The notes beneath the pieces are model-generated. The model had not been told where the DNA came from, searched no databases, and saw only the letters and a program-made list of their open reading frames with translations. A DNA stretch of 64,000 nucleotides from a candidate division TA06 bacterium (GTDB taxonomy: Bacteria > Edwardsbacteria > AC1 > EtOH8): assembly GCA_016235665.1 (NCBI GenBank), contig JACRJI010000010.1, forward strand, positions 62,001-126,000. Direction: 5' to 3'. This document shows, one piece after another, positions 17,241-24,432 of this stretch (its first letter is position 1; every line of letters begins with the position of its first letter). The position numbers and the translations under genes were made by a program.

Positions 17241-17268
17241 GCCCCGCAATCCTTAGGGGTTGCGGGGC
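17241..17268 (+). terminator. Intercistronic hairpin after precursor 2
   Basis: GCCCCGCAATCC pairs with GGGTTGCGGGGC (one wobble) around TTAG. It is nearly the same sequence as the hairpin after precursor 1, so gene, ribosome site and hairpin were duplicated as a unit. Confidence 0.75.
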
Positions 17269-17348
17269 GGCATATGAAATATTAAAACAGTAAAAGATCC
17301 GGTCTATTTAATGATAGAACACCCCAAAAATGAAAGGAGGTGAATATA

Positions 17349-17456
17349 ATGGAGTATTTGGTAAAACCCAATAGCGGCGATACAAAGTCTGGATGCCCGA
17401 CAGTATGCACCGAGGTGATCTATATCATCAGCACCTGTCCGCCTAACCGGCATTGA
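17349..17456 (+). CDS. RiPP precursor peptide 3 (divergent, shorter)
   Basis: A 35-residue frame from ATG with the same strong ribosome site (AAAGGAGGTGA at 17333-17343). The product is MEYLVKPNSGDTKSGCPTVC followed by TEVIYIISTCPPNRH, three Cys in all. It keeps the MEY(L/I)(V/I)KP start of peptides 1 and 2 but has a different core, so it is a third, diverged precursor, possibly handled by the third radical SAM enzyme encoded directly after it. Confidence 0.75.
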   Translation: MEYLVKPNSGDTKSGCPTVCTEVIYIISTCPPNRH

Positions 17457-17475
17457 TCAACCAAGGCGATTTCAG

Positions 17476-17509
17476 GTACTACCCTCGCCGTCAAAAGCGG
17501 GGGTAGTAC
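17476..17509 (+). terminator. Intercistronic hairpin after precursor 3
   Basis: A 13-bp stem, GTACTACCCTCGC with GCGGGGGTAGTAC (one T-G wobble), and an 8-base loop. No T-tract follows. Its sequence is unrelated to the other two hairpins, yet its position is the same. Confidence 0.7.
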
Positions 17510-17536
17510 GATCCAAGAAACAATTTCGGGGCTGTA

Positions 17537-18568
17537 ATGCAAGAAACATTAAGAGTGGTTGCCCTGGAGGCCACCAGGCAATGCAATTTGAATTGTCCTC
17601 ATTGTTTTACCAACGCCGGCAAAGCCGTTTCCGACGAGCTTTCGACCAAAGAATGGCATGGGATCATAGACCAGATAGCTGGATTCAAGCCGAAAATCAT
17701 AGGGTGGTCCGGTGGGGAGCCTTTGTTGCGGCCGGATTTTCTGGATATCTTTTGCTATGCTTATCAAAAACACGGTCTGGAAGCGTCTCTGGTAAGTAAC
17801 GGACTGACCCTTACCCCGGAGAACCTGACGGTTTTAAAGAATAACGGGCTGTTGAATGTTCAGATCAGCCTGGATGGTTCTACCCACGAGGTCAACTCCA
17901 TGATCCGGGGCGGCACCGATGAAATATTTCAGAGGATCCTGAAATCATTCGATTATTGCCGGGAGGTAGGAGTACCGACGGTCATCGGAGTGATGCCACA
18001 TCCCAGCAATATTGACGACATTCCTAACATAATAAAGCTGGCGGAAAGCTATGGCATAAAGTACCTGCGCTTTTGCACTTTCGTGCCTTTCGGCCGGGGC
18101 CAGCATGAGGCCGTTAAATCACAATACTTCCTTAGCCACCAGGATTTCAAGCGGTTCCTTAAGATGACCGGAGAATATCCTCACCTGAATCTGATGATCG
18201 ATCCGGTCTCCGGGCCCTTGCCGCCAGATTTTACTTTCAACTGCCGTAACGAAGACGGATGCCCGGCCGGAAAAGACATACTATACATAACCGCCAATGG
18301 CGACGTGTACCCCTGTACCGCCTTGTGGGGGGATGGTTTTAAAGTTGACTCCCTGCGTTCAAGAACGCTTAAAGACATCTACCATTCGCCGGCCCTGACC
18401 AAGGTGGGCAGCCACTCAAAAAGCAAAATCAAGGGGGCCTGCCGGGCTTGCGATAATTTCTCGGCCTGCGGTGGAGCCTGCCGGGGAACGGCCTACAGCA
18501 TGACCGGCGATCTTTCGGCCTCGCTGCCGTATTGCTACTACCGGGAGGAAAGAAGGGCCGGCGGGTAG
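17537..18568 (+). CDS. Radical SAM/SPASM peptide-modifying enzyme 3
   Basis: A 343-residue protein with CNLNCPHC near residue 17, WSGGEPLLRPD, and a SPASM C-terminus (CRNEDGCPAGKD, YPCTALWGD, CRACDNFSACGGACRG). The ladder of motifs is that of PqqE-like and sactipeptide/thioether enzymes. It lies 80 bases after precursor 3 and closes the operon before a bidirectional terminator. It differs clearly from enzymes 1 and 2, so the cluster holds three non-identical radical SAM proteins. Confidence 0.86.
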   Translation: MQETLRVVALEATRQCNLNCPHCFTNAGKAVSDELSTKEWHGIIDQIAGFKPKIIGWSGGEPLLRPDFLDIFCYAYQKHGLEASLVSNGLTLTPENLTVLKNNGLLNVQISLDGSTHEVNSMIRGGTDEIFQRILKSFDYCREVGVPTVIGVMPHPSNIDDIPNIIKLAESYGIKYLRFCTFVPFGRGQHEAVKSQYFLSHQDFKRFLKMTGEYPHLNLMIDPVSGPLPPDFTFNCRNEDGCPAGKDILYITANGDVYPCTALWGDGFKVDSLRSRTLKDIYHSPALTKVGSHSKSKIKGACRACDNFSACGGACRGTAYSMTGDLSASLPYCYYREERRAGG

Positions 18569-18579
18569 ATAGATGAAAT

Positions 18580-18613
18580 AAAAGCCCCTTGCCGTTAAAG
18601 GCAAGGGGCTTTT
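18580..18613. terminator. Bidirectional rho-independent terminator
   Basis: AAAAGCCCCTTGCC pairs perfectly with GGCAAGGGGCTTTT around a 6-base loop, between convergent genes (radical SAM enzyme 3 and lpxA). Confidence 0.92.
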
Positions 18614-18629
18614 ATGTTTTAGCAGAGGT

Positions 18630-19406
18630 TTATTTGGTGATTCCCCGTTCCGAGGCTTCTATGAACTCCACCATGTGCTTGATCTCCGAGGTCATCTCCA
18701 TTTCTTCCTTTATCCGGGTCAGGGCCTGGGTGGTGTTCAGGTTTGAACGAAAGATGATGCGGTAGGCCTTTTCCATCATGTCACGTTGCTCCTGGGTAAA
18801 GCCCCGCCGGGACAGCCCCAGGGTGTTCAGGCCGTACATCTTCAGCGGATTGCCGAAGGCCTTGGAGTAGGGCAGGACGTCCTTCTGGACCGCCGAAGCC
18901 CCGCCCACGATGGTGTGGCAGCCCACCCGGGAGAACTGGTGGACCGGGGTCAGCCCGCCGATGATGGCGAAGTCCTCTATTATGGTATGCCCGGCCAAAG
19001 TGGCCGAGTTGGCCAGGATCACGCTGTCGCCAACGGTGCATTCGTGGGCCACATGTGAGTAGGCCATCAGCAGGCAGTTGCCGCCGATCTTGGTCACCTG
19101 GCCCTCGATGGTGGAAAGGGTGATGGTGGCGAACTCCCGCACCACGGTCTTGTCGCCGATGACCACCCTGGTCTTTGCTCCCCGGTATTTCAGGTCCTGG
19201 GTGTCGCTTCCTATTGAGGCCCCATGCCAGACCTTGCAGCCGGCGCCCAGCTCGGTCCATTTGTGGATAGCCACCGAGTCGCCGATCTGGCAGTTGTCTC
19301 CGATGACGCACTCCGGGCCGATGATGGTGAAGGGGCCGACCGTGACGTTGTCGCCCAGGCGGGCGGTGGGGTCGATGATGGCGGTGGGGTGGATATGATT
19401 AGGCAT
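18630..19406 (-). CDS. lpxA: UDP-N-acetylglucosamine acyltransferase LpxA
   Basis: A 258-residue left-handed beta-helix protein with hexapeptide repeats from residue 3 (HPTAIIDPTARLGDNVTVGPF) to about 185 and a helical C-terminus. The catalytic His is in LLMAYSHVAHECTVGD and the GGAS/FGNPLK segments fit LpxA. It transfers a 3-hydroxyacyl chain to UDP-GlcNAc, the first step of lipid A synthesis, in the cytoplasm. In FCB bacteria it normally follows lpxC-fabZ directly; here AT-rich insertions separate them, and the first 55 bases of the gene occur again at 21204-21258. Confidence 0.95.
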   Translation of the reverse strand: MPNHIHPTAIIDPTARLGDNVTVGPFTIIGPECVIGDNCQIGDSVAIHKWTELGAGCKVWHGASIGSDTQDLKYRGAKTRVVIGDKTVVREFATITLSTIEGQVTKIGGNCLLMAYSHVAHECTVGDSVILANSATLAGHTIIEDFAIIGGLTPVHQFSRVGCHTIVGGASAVQKDVLPYSKAFGNPLKMYGLNTLGLSRRGFTQEQRDMMEKAYRIIFRSNLNTTQALTRIKEEMEMTSEIKHMVEFIEASERGITK

Positions 19407-19502
19407 GGGCTAAATGAAGTAAAGGTTGTAAATGTGGTAAAGGAAGAAAAGGTTGTAAAAGAAATAATATGAACGTCAGGTTTGTTTGATCCTCAGTATG
19501 CA

Positions 19503-20397
19503 CTATACCAGGCGTTGTGCGCTGTAGGTTTTTAAGTCTTTTCCTCTCGCTTTCAAGTCATTTGGCAGAATACAACTATATACAAATCTATTGATTGGAG
19601 TATCAATTCCATATTTCTTCCCAAGCTGAACAACGATTCCGTTCTGATATTCAATCTCCGAAGGCTTGTTTTCCCATACATCTCTGGTCAAGGAAGAGGT
19701 TGAGTCATAGGGAAAAGAATCAATGAAGGAAACGGTGTTTTTGATAAAATCAGATTCAATATTTATTCCGATCTTTTGTGACAATAAATATATCTCTGTG
19801 AGCAGATCGATCATTAGTTGCCGGGTCTCTTTTAATTCTCTCAATTCTCAATAGGTTGTCTTTGTAACAGCCAATAAACCGCTTACACAAATAGAAATGA
19901 ATTTTTCCCATAAATCAGCCTCGATATCTTCCGATATTTTTGATTCGATGCCGGCTGTTTCCAAGATTTTTTTAACCTCAAAGATCCTTTTGGTTTTCGA
20001 CCGGTCAAGTTCGCCAAAAACAACAGTTGGTGTTATCCCAAAATGATTAATGACCCCGGGTGATTCTATTTTACTGATTATCCGGCACAATCCACCCAAT
20101 ATATTTTGCTTATCTATCCTCTGGGATAACTCTGTTGCAGCCAAAACGCCATTTTGAAGGGGTAAGATCATGGTATCCGAATGCAAAATCCGGTTTATCT
20201 ATTTCGGTGATCTTATCGGTAGCTCTTAATTTCTCTACTTTAAAATCACCGAGAATACTCTTGATGGTCAGCCCGTTGTTTGATGGGGCATTAAGATGTT
20301 TTCCCCGTGCTAAAAAAGTCACGTCAAGTCCAGCTTTGGCCAATTTAGCACCAAAGTATCCACCTACTCCACCTGCTCCAATGACTGCTATTTTCAT
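19503..20397 (-). pseudogene. panE: Ketopantoate reductase (2-dehydropantoate 2-reductase) pseudogene
   Basis: Three consecutive minus-strand pieces make up one PanE-like protein. The N-terminus (MKIAVIGAGGVGGYFGAKLA) has the NADPH-binding GxGxxG; the middle has TMILPLQNGV and LWEKFISICVSGLLAVTKTTY; the C-terminus starts ELRELKETRQLMIDL. A short deletion with frameshift near 20190 removes part of the Rossmann domain (KPDFAF runs into another frame), and a TGA at about 19855 stands where Gly is expected (GGA to TGA). Two independent lesions make it a pseudogene. Its base composition is well below the local GC, so it was acquired. Confidence 0.85.
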
Positions 20398-20439
20398 TTT
20401 AATCCATCATGTTTGTTCGGGGCTTTACCCTTGAAACAT

Positions 20440-20985
20440 CTACTGTCGAACTGGTGTCAAGTAAAATACTAAACTACCGTTAATGCTCATATTGAAAAAC
20501 TTATAATTACTATTTGACGTTTTAAGCCAAAACAATTGTGGCCCAACCCGAATTCCCAATCTTTTTGCAACAAACCATTCTTTATCTACGCTCATATTAA
20601 ATCCTAAGCCATTTCCTCCATCGTCACCTTCGGCCGCACTCCATTTGTGCGCCAATGAAACTTTACTATATGCACCTAAAACAGACACTTTAATGGCAGC
20701 CGGCGTTTTGTAACAAAATCCTAATCCAAAAGCATCAAGATTAATATAATCATAGGTTCCAACTTTTAGTTTATTCAAACCTCCGAATTCGCCAATTTGA
20801 ACTGCAAAATTATCTGTAATACCCCAACCAAAAGAATGATTCTTGGTTACAATTGAAAATACAGTTTTATTAATGTTTGAATATTCCGTTGTAAATCCCG
20901 GACCAACACTAAACTTCAAGAACAAGCCTTGTTGCGCCTTGGCAGGAGACAATGTGAATAAAAGGAATACAAGCAATAAAATCAT
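20440..20985 (-). CDS. Secreted/outer-membrane beta-strand protein, unknown function
   Basis: From the ATG at 20985 the protein starts with a signal peptide, MILLLVFLLFTLSPAKAQ (cleavage after AKA likely), and continues as an aromatic, Gly-rich, alternating-strand protein (FLKFSVGPGFTTEYS, FGLGFCYKTPAAIKVSVLGAYS, RLGIRVGPQLFWLKT, INGSLVFYLTPV), like the small outer-membrane barrels of Bacteroidetes. The frame is open back to 21072 with other possible starts. The gene is AT-rich and sits inside the block bounded by lpxA 5' repeats, so transfer from a Bacteroidetes-like donor is likely. Confidence 0.6.
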   Translation of the reverse strand: MILLLVFLLFTLSPAKAQQGLFLKFSVGPGFTTEYSNINKTVFSIVTKNHSFGWGITDNFAVQIGEFGGLNKLKVGTYDYINLDAFGLGFCYKTPAAIKVSVLGAYSKVSLAHKWSAAEGDDGGNGLGFNMSVDKEWFVAKRLGIRVGPQLFWLKTSNSNYKFFNMSINGSLVFYLTPVRQ

Positions 20986-21203
20986 TTTATTGCAAAGACC
21001 AGCACTTGCCTTTTCTAAAACGATCATCTTTTTCAACAAAAGATGATGGTGGATACATCTATGATAGTTCATAAAATCAATTTTGCTTTAGACGCTTATG
21101 CTAATCATTTTGTTACTGTGCGCGGGTTTGCAAAGGTGGCAGTTAAATGGCATTGCGCTTGCGGTACCAGTTCTCTTTACTCAGCCTGTACGCCGCAACA
21201 ACA

Positions 21204-21258
21204 GCCCAGGCGGGCGGTGGGGTCGATGATGGCGGTTGGATGGATCTGATTAGGCATG
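21204..21258 (-). pseudogene. Truncated duplicate of the lpxA start
   Basis: The minus strand from the ATG at 21258 encodes MPNQIHPTAIIDPTARLG and then departs into unrelated sequence. It is almost identical to the start of intact lpxA at 19406. Confidence 0.85.
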
Positions 21259-21401
21259 TTTAGATACAGTAAAGATTGTTTTTATGTTTAATAAACGGGG
21301 CATAATGTTTTGTACTTGGCGAAGCGGCTGATCCAGATGCTCTTAATTTCAGGATAACATTGCTGCCGTTAGCAATTCTTTGTTTTTTGTTCAGTCAAAT
21401 A

Positions 21402-21956
21402 TTACGGTTTTCTTTCGTCCCAATCTCGTTTCAACATTGCGTATTGGAATTCACTTCCCCATTTTCCTTTAAAAAATATGTTTTCAATGAAGTGTCCTTC
21501 TTGTTTAAATCCGGTGCCTTTTAGTAAATTAATTGAAGCAATGTTTTCAGCGTCCACGGTTTCAACTACTCGGTGTATTTCTTTTGTGTCAAATAGAAAG
21601 GTCAAAATGCCATGCAGAACTTCTTTTGCATACCCCTTTTTTTGTTCAAGGTGTGAAATCGTAATTCCAATCTCTGCAATCCTTGTATCGTGCCGGTCAA
21701 GTTTAATTGCACAATCGCCAATAAGTTTTCCGGTTTCACTGTTTTCAATTCCATACTGCACCCATTCTCCCGCTTTGCCAAAACGTTTTGTCGAGTTATT
21801 TTTAATAAACTCTTCGGCTTGTTCAATTGTCATCACGTCAAAACCTTGATATTTTGTAACTTCCGGGTTTGAACGATAAACATGAAAGTCAGATAGATCT
21901 GATAATTCGAGATGTCGGATGGTAAGTCGCGTCGTTGGTATATTTAATATTTCCAT
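21402..21956 (-). CDS. GNAT acetyltransferase (RimJ/RimL-like)
   Basis: A 184-residue protein of the Acetyltransf_3 type: TTRLTIRHLELSD at the start, GKLIGDCAIKLDRHDTRIAEIGITIS in the middle and the acetyl-CoA loop QKKGYAKEVLHGILTFLF, then IHRVVETVDAENIASINLLKGTGF. It would acetylate an amine on a small molecule or protein N-terminus. An in-frame start at 21971 is also possible. The gene is AT-rich, without an obvious promoter of its own, and lies between the truncated lpxA copy and lpxC-fabZ, with short palindromic stretches on both sides (near 21355 and 22040). Confidence 0.8.
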   Translation of the reverse strand: MEILNIPTTRLTIRHLELSDLSDFHVYRSNPEVTKYQGFDVMTIEQAEEFIKNNSTKRFGKAGEWVQYGIENSETGKLIGDCAIKLDRHDTRIAEIGITISHLEQKKGYAKEVLHGILTFLFDTKEIHRVVETVDAENIASINLLKGTGFKQEGHFIENIFFKGKWGSEFQYAMLKRDWDERKP

Positions 21957-22086
21957 TGTCAAAAATTCCACCGTTTGTGATTTTATTGGTTGTCTTTTAC
22001 AATGAACAACGGCTTTTCGGTTTGCGAAGGCATTGCGCGAACCTGCCGCCAGAGGTAGGATTTACACAACAGTTACATATAATTTA

Positions 22087-23400
22087 TCAGTTAAGTTTTC
22101 GGTCCACCACCGCCGCGGTCAGCTCAGCCTCGCAGACCACCTGGCCGTCCACCAGGGCCCGGCCCTCCATCTTGCAGATGCCCCGCTTGAAAGAGGCCAG
22201 GGTCAATTCGAACCTCAGCTGGTCGCCGGGCATCACCGGCTTGCGGAACCGCACCTTGTCTATGGCCGCAAAGTACAGCAGTTTCTGGTGGTAGTTCTCC
22301 ACCGAATGCAGCACCATGAACGCCCCGGTCTGGGCCAGGGCCTCCACTATAAGCACCCCGGGGAACACCGGGTGGTCCGGGAAATGCCCCTGAAAGAAGG
22401 GCTCGTTGATGGTGACGTTCTTCAATCCCACCACCCGTTTGCCTTCCTCCAGCTCGATTATCCGGTCCACCATCAGGAAGGGGTAGCGGTGGGGCAGCAT
22501 CCCGGCGATGGCGTTGATGTCGAACACCGGGCCCTTCTTCTGGCGCTCCACCTCGTCGTAAACCTTCTTCAGTTCCTGCACCAGCTTCACATTGGAGCGG
22601 TGGCCGGATTTAATGGAGATGACGTGGGCCCGCAGCGGCCGGCCCAGCAGGGTCAGGTCGCCCAGCAGGTCCAGGATCTTGTGCCGCACGAATTCGTCGG
22701 GGTAGCGCAGGGGCTCCTTGTTCTCGATCCCCTTTTCCCCGATCACCACCGCCGACTGCAGGCTGCCGCCCTTGATCAGGCCCTGGGCCCTCAAATGTTC
22801 TACGTCCCGGGCCAGGCAGAAGGTCCGGGCGTCGGCCAGCTCCTTGTCAAAGGTCTCCCCGCTGATGGGGAAGGAGGCGTACTGGCTGCGCAGGATATGG
22901 TGCTCAAAGTCTATGGTAAAGCTGATCCGCAGCTCGTTGCTGGGGCTGGCCACCAGCTGGACGCTGCCGTCGTTGACCGAGACCACCTTGGGCAGGTCAA
23001 AGTAATGCCGGGGGGCGTCCAGCTCCACCGTGCCGGCCTGTTTCAGGATGTCCAAAAAGGGGCGGGAGGAGCCGTCGCCGATGGGCGGCTCGTTGTTGTC
23101 CATCTCCACCCGGATGTTGTCTATCTCCAGCGAGGCGATGGCCGCCAGCACGTGCTCCACGGTGTGGGCCTTCACCATCTGGCCGTTAAAGTCCCTGCCC
23201 AAAGTGGTGCCCCGGGCGGTCTCCACCACGTACTCGATCAGGGCCGGGATCTCCGGGCAGTCCGGGATGTCGGTGCGGATGAAGCGGATCCCGGTATCGG
23301 CCGGGGCCGGCTTAAAGGTGAGGTTGGTCATGTTTCCGGTGTGGACCCCGACCCCGGAAAAACGGACCTCGCTGACTATTGTTTTCTGCAGTTTGGGCAT
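22087..23400 (-). CDS. lpxC-fabZ: Bifunctional LpxC-FabZ fusion
   Basis: A 437-residue fusion. Residues 1-285 are LpxC, the zinc deacetylase of UDP-3-O-acyl-GlcNAc (committed step of lipid A synthesis): zinc ligands in AHTVEHVLAA (about 78) and in FVRHKILDLLGDL (about 235), with the catalytic His in IKSGHRSN. Residues about 290-437 are FabZ, the 3-hydroxyacyl-ACP dehydratase: LPHRYPFLMVDR with the catalytic His, and PGVLIVEALAQTGAF with the catalytic Glu. The fusion is typical of Bacteroidetes and some other FCB groups and is the best taxonomic marker in the window. It is followed on the same strand, after insertions, by lpxA. Confidence 0.96.
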   Translation of the reverse strand: MPKLQKTIVSEVRFSGVGVHTGNMTNLTFKPAPADTGIRFIRTDIPDCPEIPALIEYVVETARGTTLGRDFNGQMVKAHTVEHVLAAIASLEIDNIRVEMDNNEPPIGDGSSRPFLDILKQAGTVELDAPRHYFDLPKVVSVNDGSVQLVASPSNELRISFTIDFEHHILRSQYASFPISGETFDKELADARTFCLARDVEHLRAQGLIKGGSLQSAVVIGEKGIENKEPLRYPDEFVRHKILDLLGDLTLLGRPLRAHVISIKSGHRSNVKLVQELKKVYDEVERQKKGPVFDINAIAGMLPHRYPFLMVDRIIELEEGKRVVGLKNVTINEPFFQGHFPDHPVFPGVLIVEALAQTGAFMVLHSVENYHQKLLYFAAIDKVRFRKPVMPGDQLRFELTLASFKRGICKMEGRALVDGQVVCEAELTAAVVDRKLN

Positions 23401-23515
23401 TAAAAATCATCTCCTAAAATGGATGGTGTAAAATATAATAATACCCCAAAACCAGGGGGTTGTCAAATGATTTTAGGGGTTTATTAAGCCTGTTTCTGGT
23501 TTAAATAGAAGACAA

Positions 23516-23547
23516 AAAAACGGGGCTGCAAATGCAGCCCCGTTTTT
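23516..23547. terminator. Bidirectional rho-independent terminator
   Basis: A perfect 15-bp stem, AAAAACGGGGCTGCA with its complement, and a 2-base AA loop (a slightly shorter stem with a larger loop is more realistic). It ends the Bor-like lipoprotein gene on the minus strand, upstream of lpxC-fabZ. Confidence 0.9.
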
Positions 23548-23563
23548 ATAAACTTAACTGTGG

Positions 23564-23878
23564 TTATTTTACCTGATATACTTCCGCAGTTTTTGTTTGT
23601 ATTGTTAAAACACCAAGAAGACCGCTCAATAGAAAATCGACAACAGACATTTTAGTCTCGACCCGCACCTTGGAATTTGCCGGAACAATGCTATCTGTTG
23701 AATTGTCGCCAATGGGAACTAAACCCCACAAAACATACCAACAGCGTTTTGCGGCAATTTTCTCACCAGTCGATGTGGTTGGAGCCAACTGGGCATTGCC
23801 CCCAACTTTGATAGTTGCGCAACCGATGAAGGAAAGGCAAAAGACCACCAGAAAGAAAGAAGCAAATAGTTTTTTCAT
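23564..23878 (-). CDS. Bor-like small lipoprotein
   Basis: A 104-residue protein with a lipoprotein signal (MKKLFASFFLVVFCLSFIGC, lipobox FIGC). The mature part WYVLWGLVPIGDNSTDSIVP and VRVETKMSVVDFLLSGLLGVLTIQTKTAEVY resembles the Bor family (lambda Bor ends similarly in VKTETQQTFVNGLLGFITLGIYTP), outer-membrane lipoproteins linked with serum resistance in phage lysogens. The likeness is by eye. It is divergent from an XRE repressor-like gene, an arrangement that could reflect a phage- or plasmid-derived pair. Confidence 0.6.
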   Translation of the reverse strand: MKKLFASFFLVVFCLSFIGCATIKVGGNAQLAPTTSTGEKIAAKRCWYVLWGLVPIGDNSTDSIVPANSKVRVETKMSVVDFLLSGLLGVLTIQTKTAEVYQVK

Positions 23879-23918
23879 ACCAGATCTCCTTTATTATGTG
23901 GAGTTAATGATTTGTAAT

Positions 23919-23980
23919 AAAATACCACATATAACTATACATGTCAAGTAAAAAGTATATATATAATATGGTATATTTTA
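23919..23980. promoter_or_regulatory. Divergent promoter region with inverted ATACCA/TGGTAT half-sites
   Basis: On the minus strand TTGACA (23947-23942), 17 bp, TATTTT (23924-23919) form a promoter for the lipoprotein gene. AAAATACCA near 23919-23927 and TGGTATATTTT near 23969-23979 are inverted half-sites on either side of it, a plausible operator for the XRE protein encoded to the right. Inference from layout only. Confidence 0.45.
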
Positions 23981-24022
23981 AACGGCAGTAGTGATACTAT
24001 AATCAAAACAAAGGATCATTAT

Positions 24023-24346
24023 ATGCCGGAAAAGGAACTAAAGCTTATCGGCCAGCGTATAAAGGATATTCGCAAAGCGGCAGGGTTAACCCAAGATGCC
24101 TTGGCCGAGAAAGCTTGGATGCATTCAAAATATGTAGGTCAGATCGAACGTGGTGAAATAAACAGCACGATCGAAACATTGATAAAAATAGCAAACGCGT
24201 TGAATATGCCTTTGCAAGAGCTCTTTTATGTTAGCGATAACAAAGGCAAGGAATTAGTGGTTAAGCGTATTTCTGATAGGCTAAGGATGCAAAAACTAAA
24301 AACGCTGGAGTTGTTGGAAAAAATGGTAAAAGCGTTAGAAAAATAA
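24023..24346 (+). CDS. XRE-family HTH transcriptional regulator
   Basis: A 107-residue protein. Residues 6-65 are an HTH_3 domain: LIGQRIKDIRKAAGLTQDAL, then AEKAWMHSKYVGQIERGEINSTIETLIKIANAL. The C-terminal third is charged and helical, perhaps for dimerisation. It is divergent from the Bor-like lipoprotein gene and probably regulates the intervening promoter region. A terminator follows immediately. Confidence 0.9.
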   Translation: MPEKELKLIGQRIKDIRKAAGLTQDALAEKAWMHSKYVGQIERGEINSTIETLIKIANALNMPLQELFYVSDNKGKELVVKRISDRLRMQKLKTLELLEKMVKALEK

Positions 24347-24369
24347 AGCCGCCCCGAAAGGGCGGCTTT
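24345..24369 (+). terminator. Rho-independent terminator of the XRE gene
   Basis: AAAGCCGCCC pairs with GGGCGGCTTT around CGAAA; it begins within the stop codon of the XRE gene. Confidence 0.88.
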
Positions 24370-24393
24370 AAAATTTTGGTTAGTGCTAATTCC

Positions 24394-24422
24394 TTGACAA
24401 AATATGACCTATTGCTTATAAT
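24394..24422 (+). promoter_or_regulatory. Consensus promoter of the zinc-type ABC operon (near-leaderless)
   Basis: TTGACA at 24394-24399 and TATAAT at 24417-24422 are perfect with a 17-bp spacer. The first in-frame ATG (24421) lies inside the -10 box and cannot be translated from this promoter. The next, at 24433, is about 3-4 bases past the expected start point, so the transcript would be nearly leaderless. Confidence 0.75.
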
Positions 24423-24432
24423 GAAAATTCTG

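Larger units (their letters stand above)
19353..21258. repeat. 55-bp direct repeat of the lpxA 5' end flanking an AT-rich insertion
   Basis: Bases 19353-19407 (the start of lpxA) and 21204-21258 are about 93% identical. Between them lies an AT-rich block with a broken panE gene and a secreted-protein gene. The outer copy encodes only MPNQIHPTAIIDPTARLG and is cut off. Confidence 0.88.

Noticed and set aside
19848-19860. TGA in place of Gly in the panE-like frame, suggesting UGA recoded as Gly
   Set aside because: TGA ends many intact genes here at the family's normal length, and the same panE gene also has a frameshifting deletion; it is a pseudogene.
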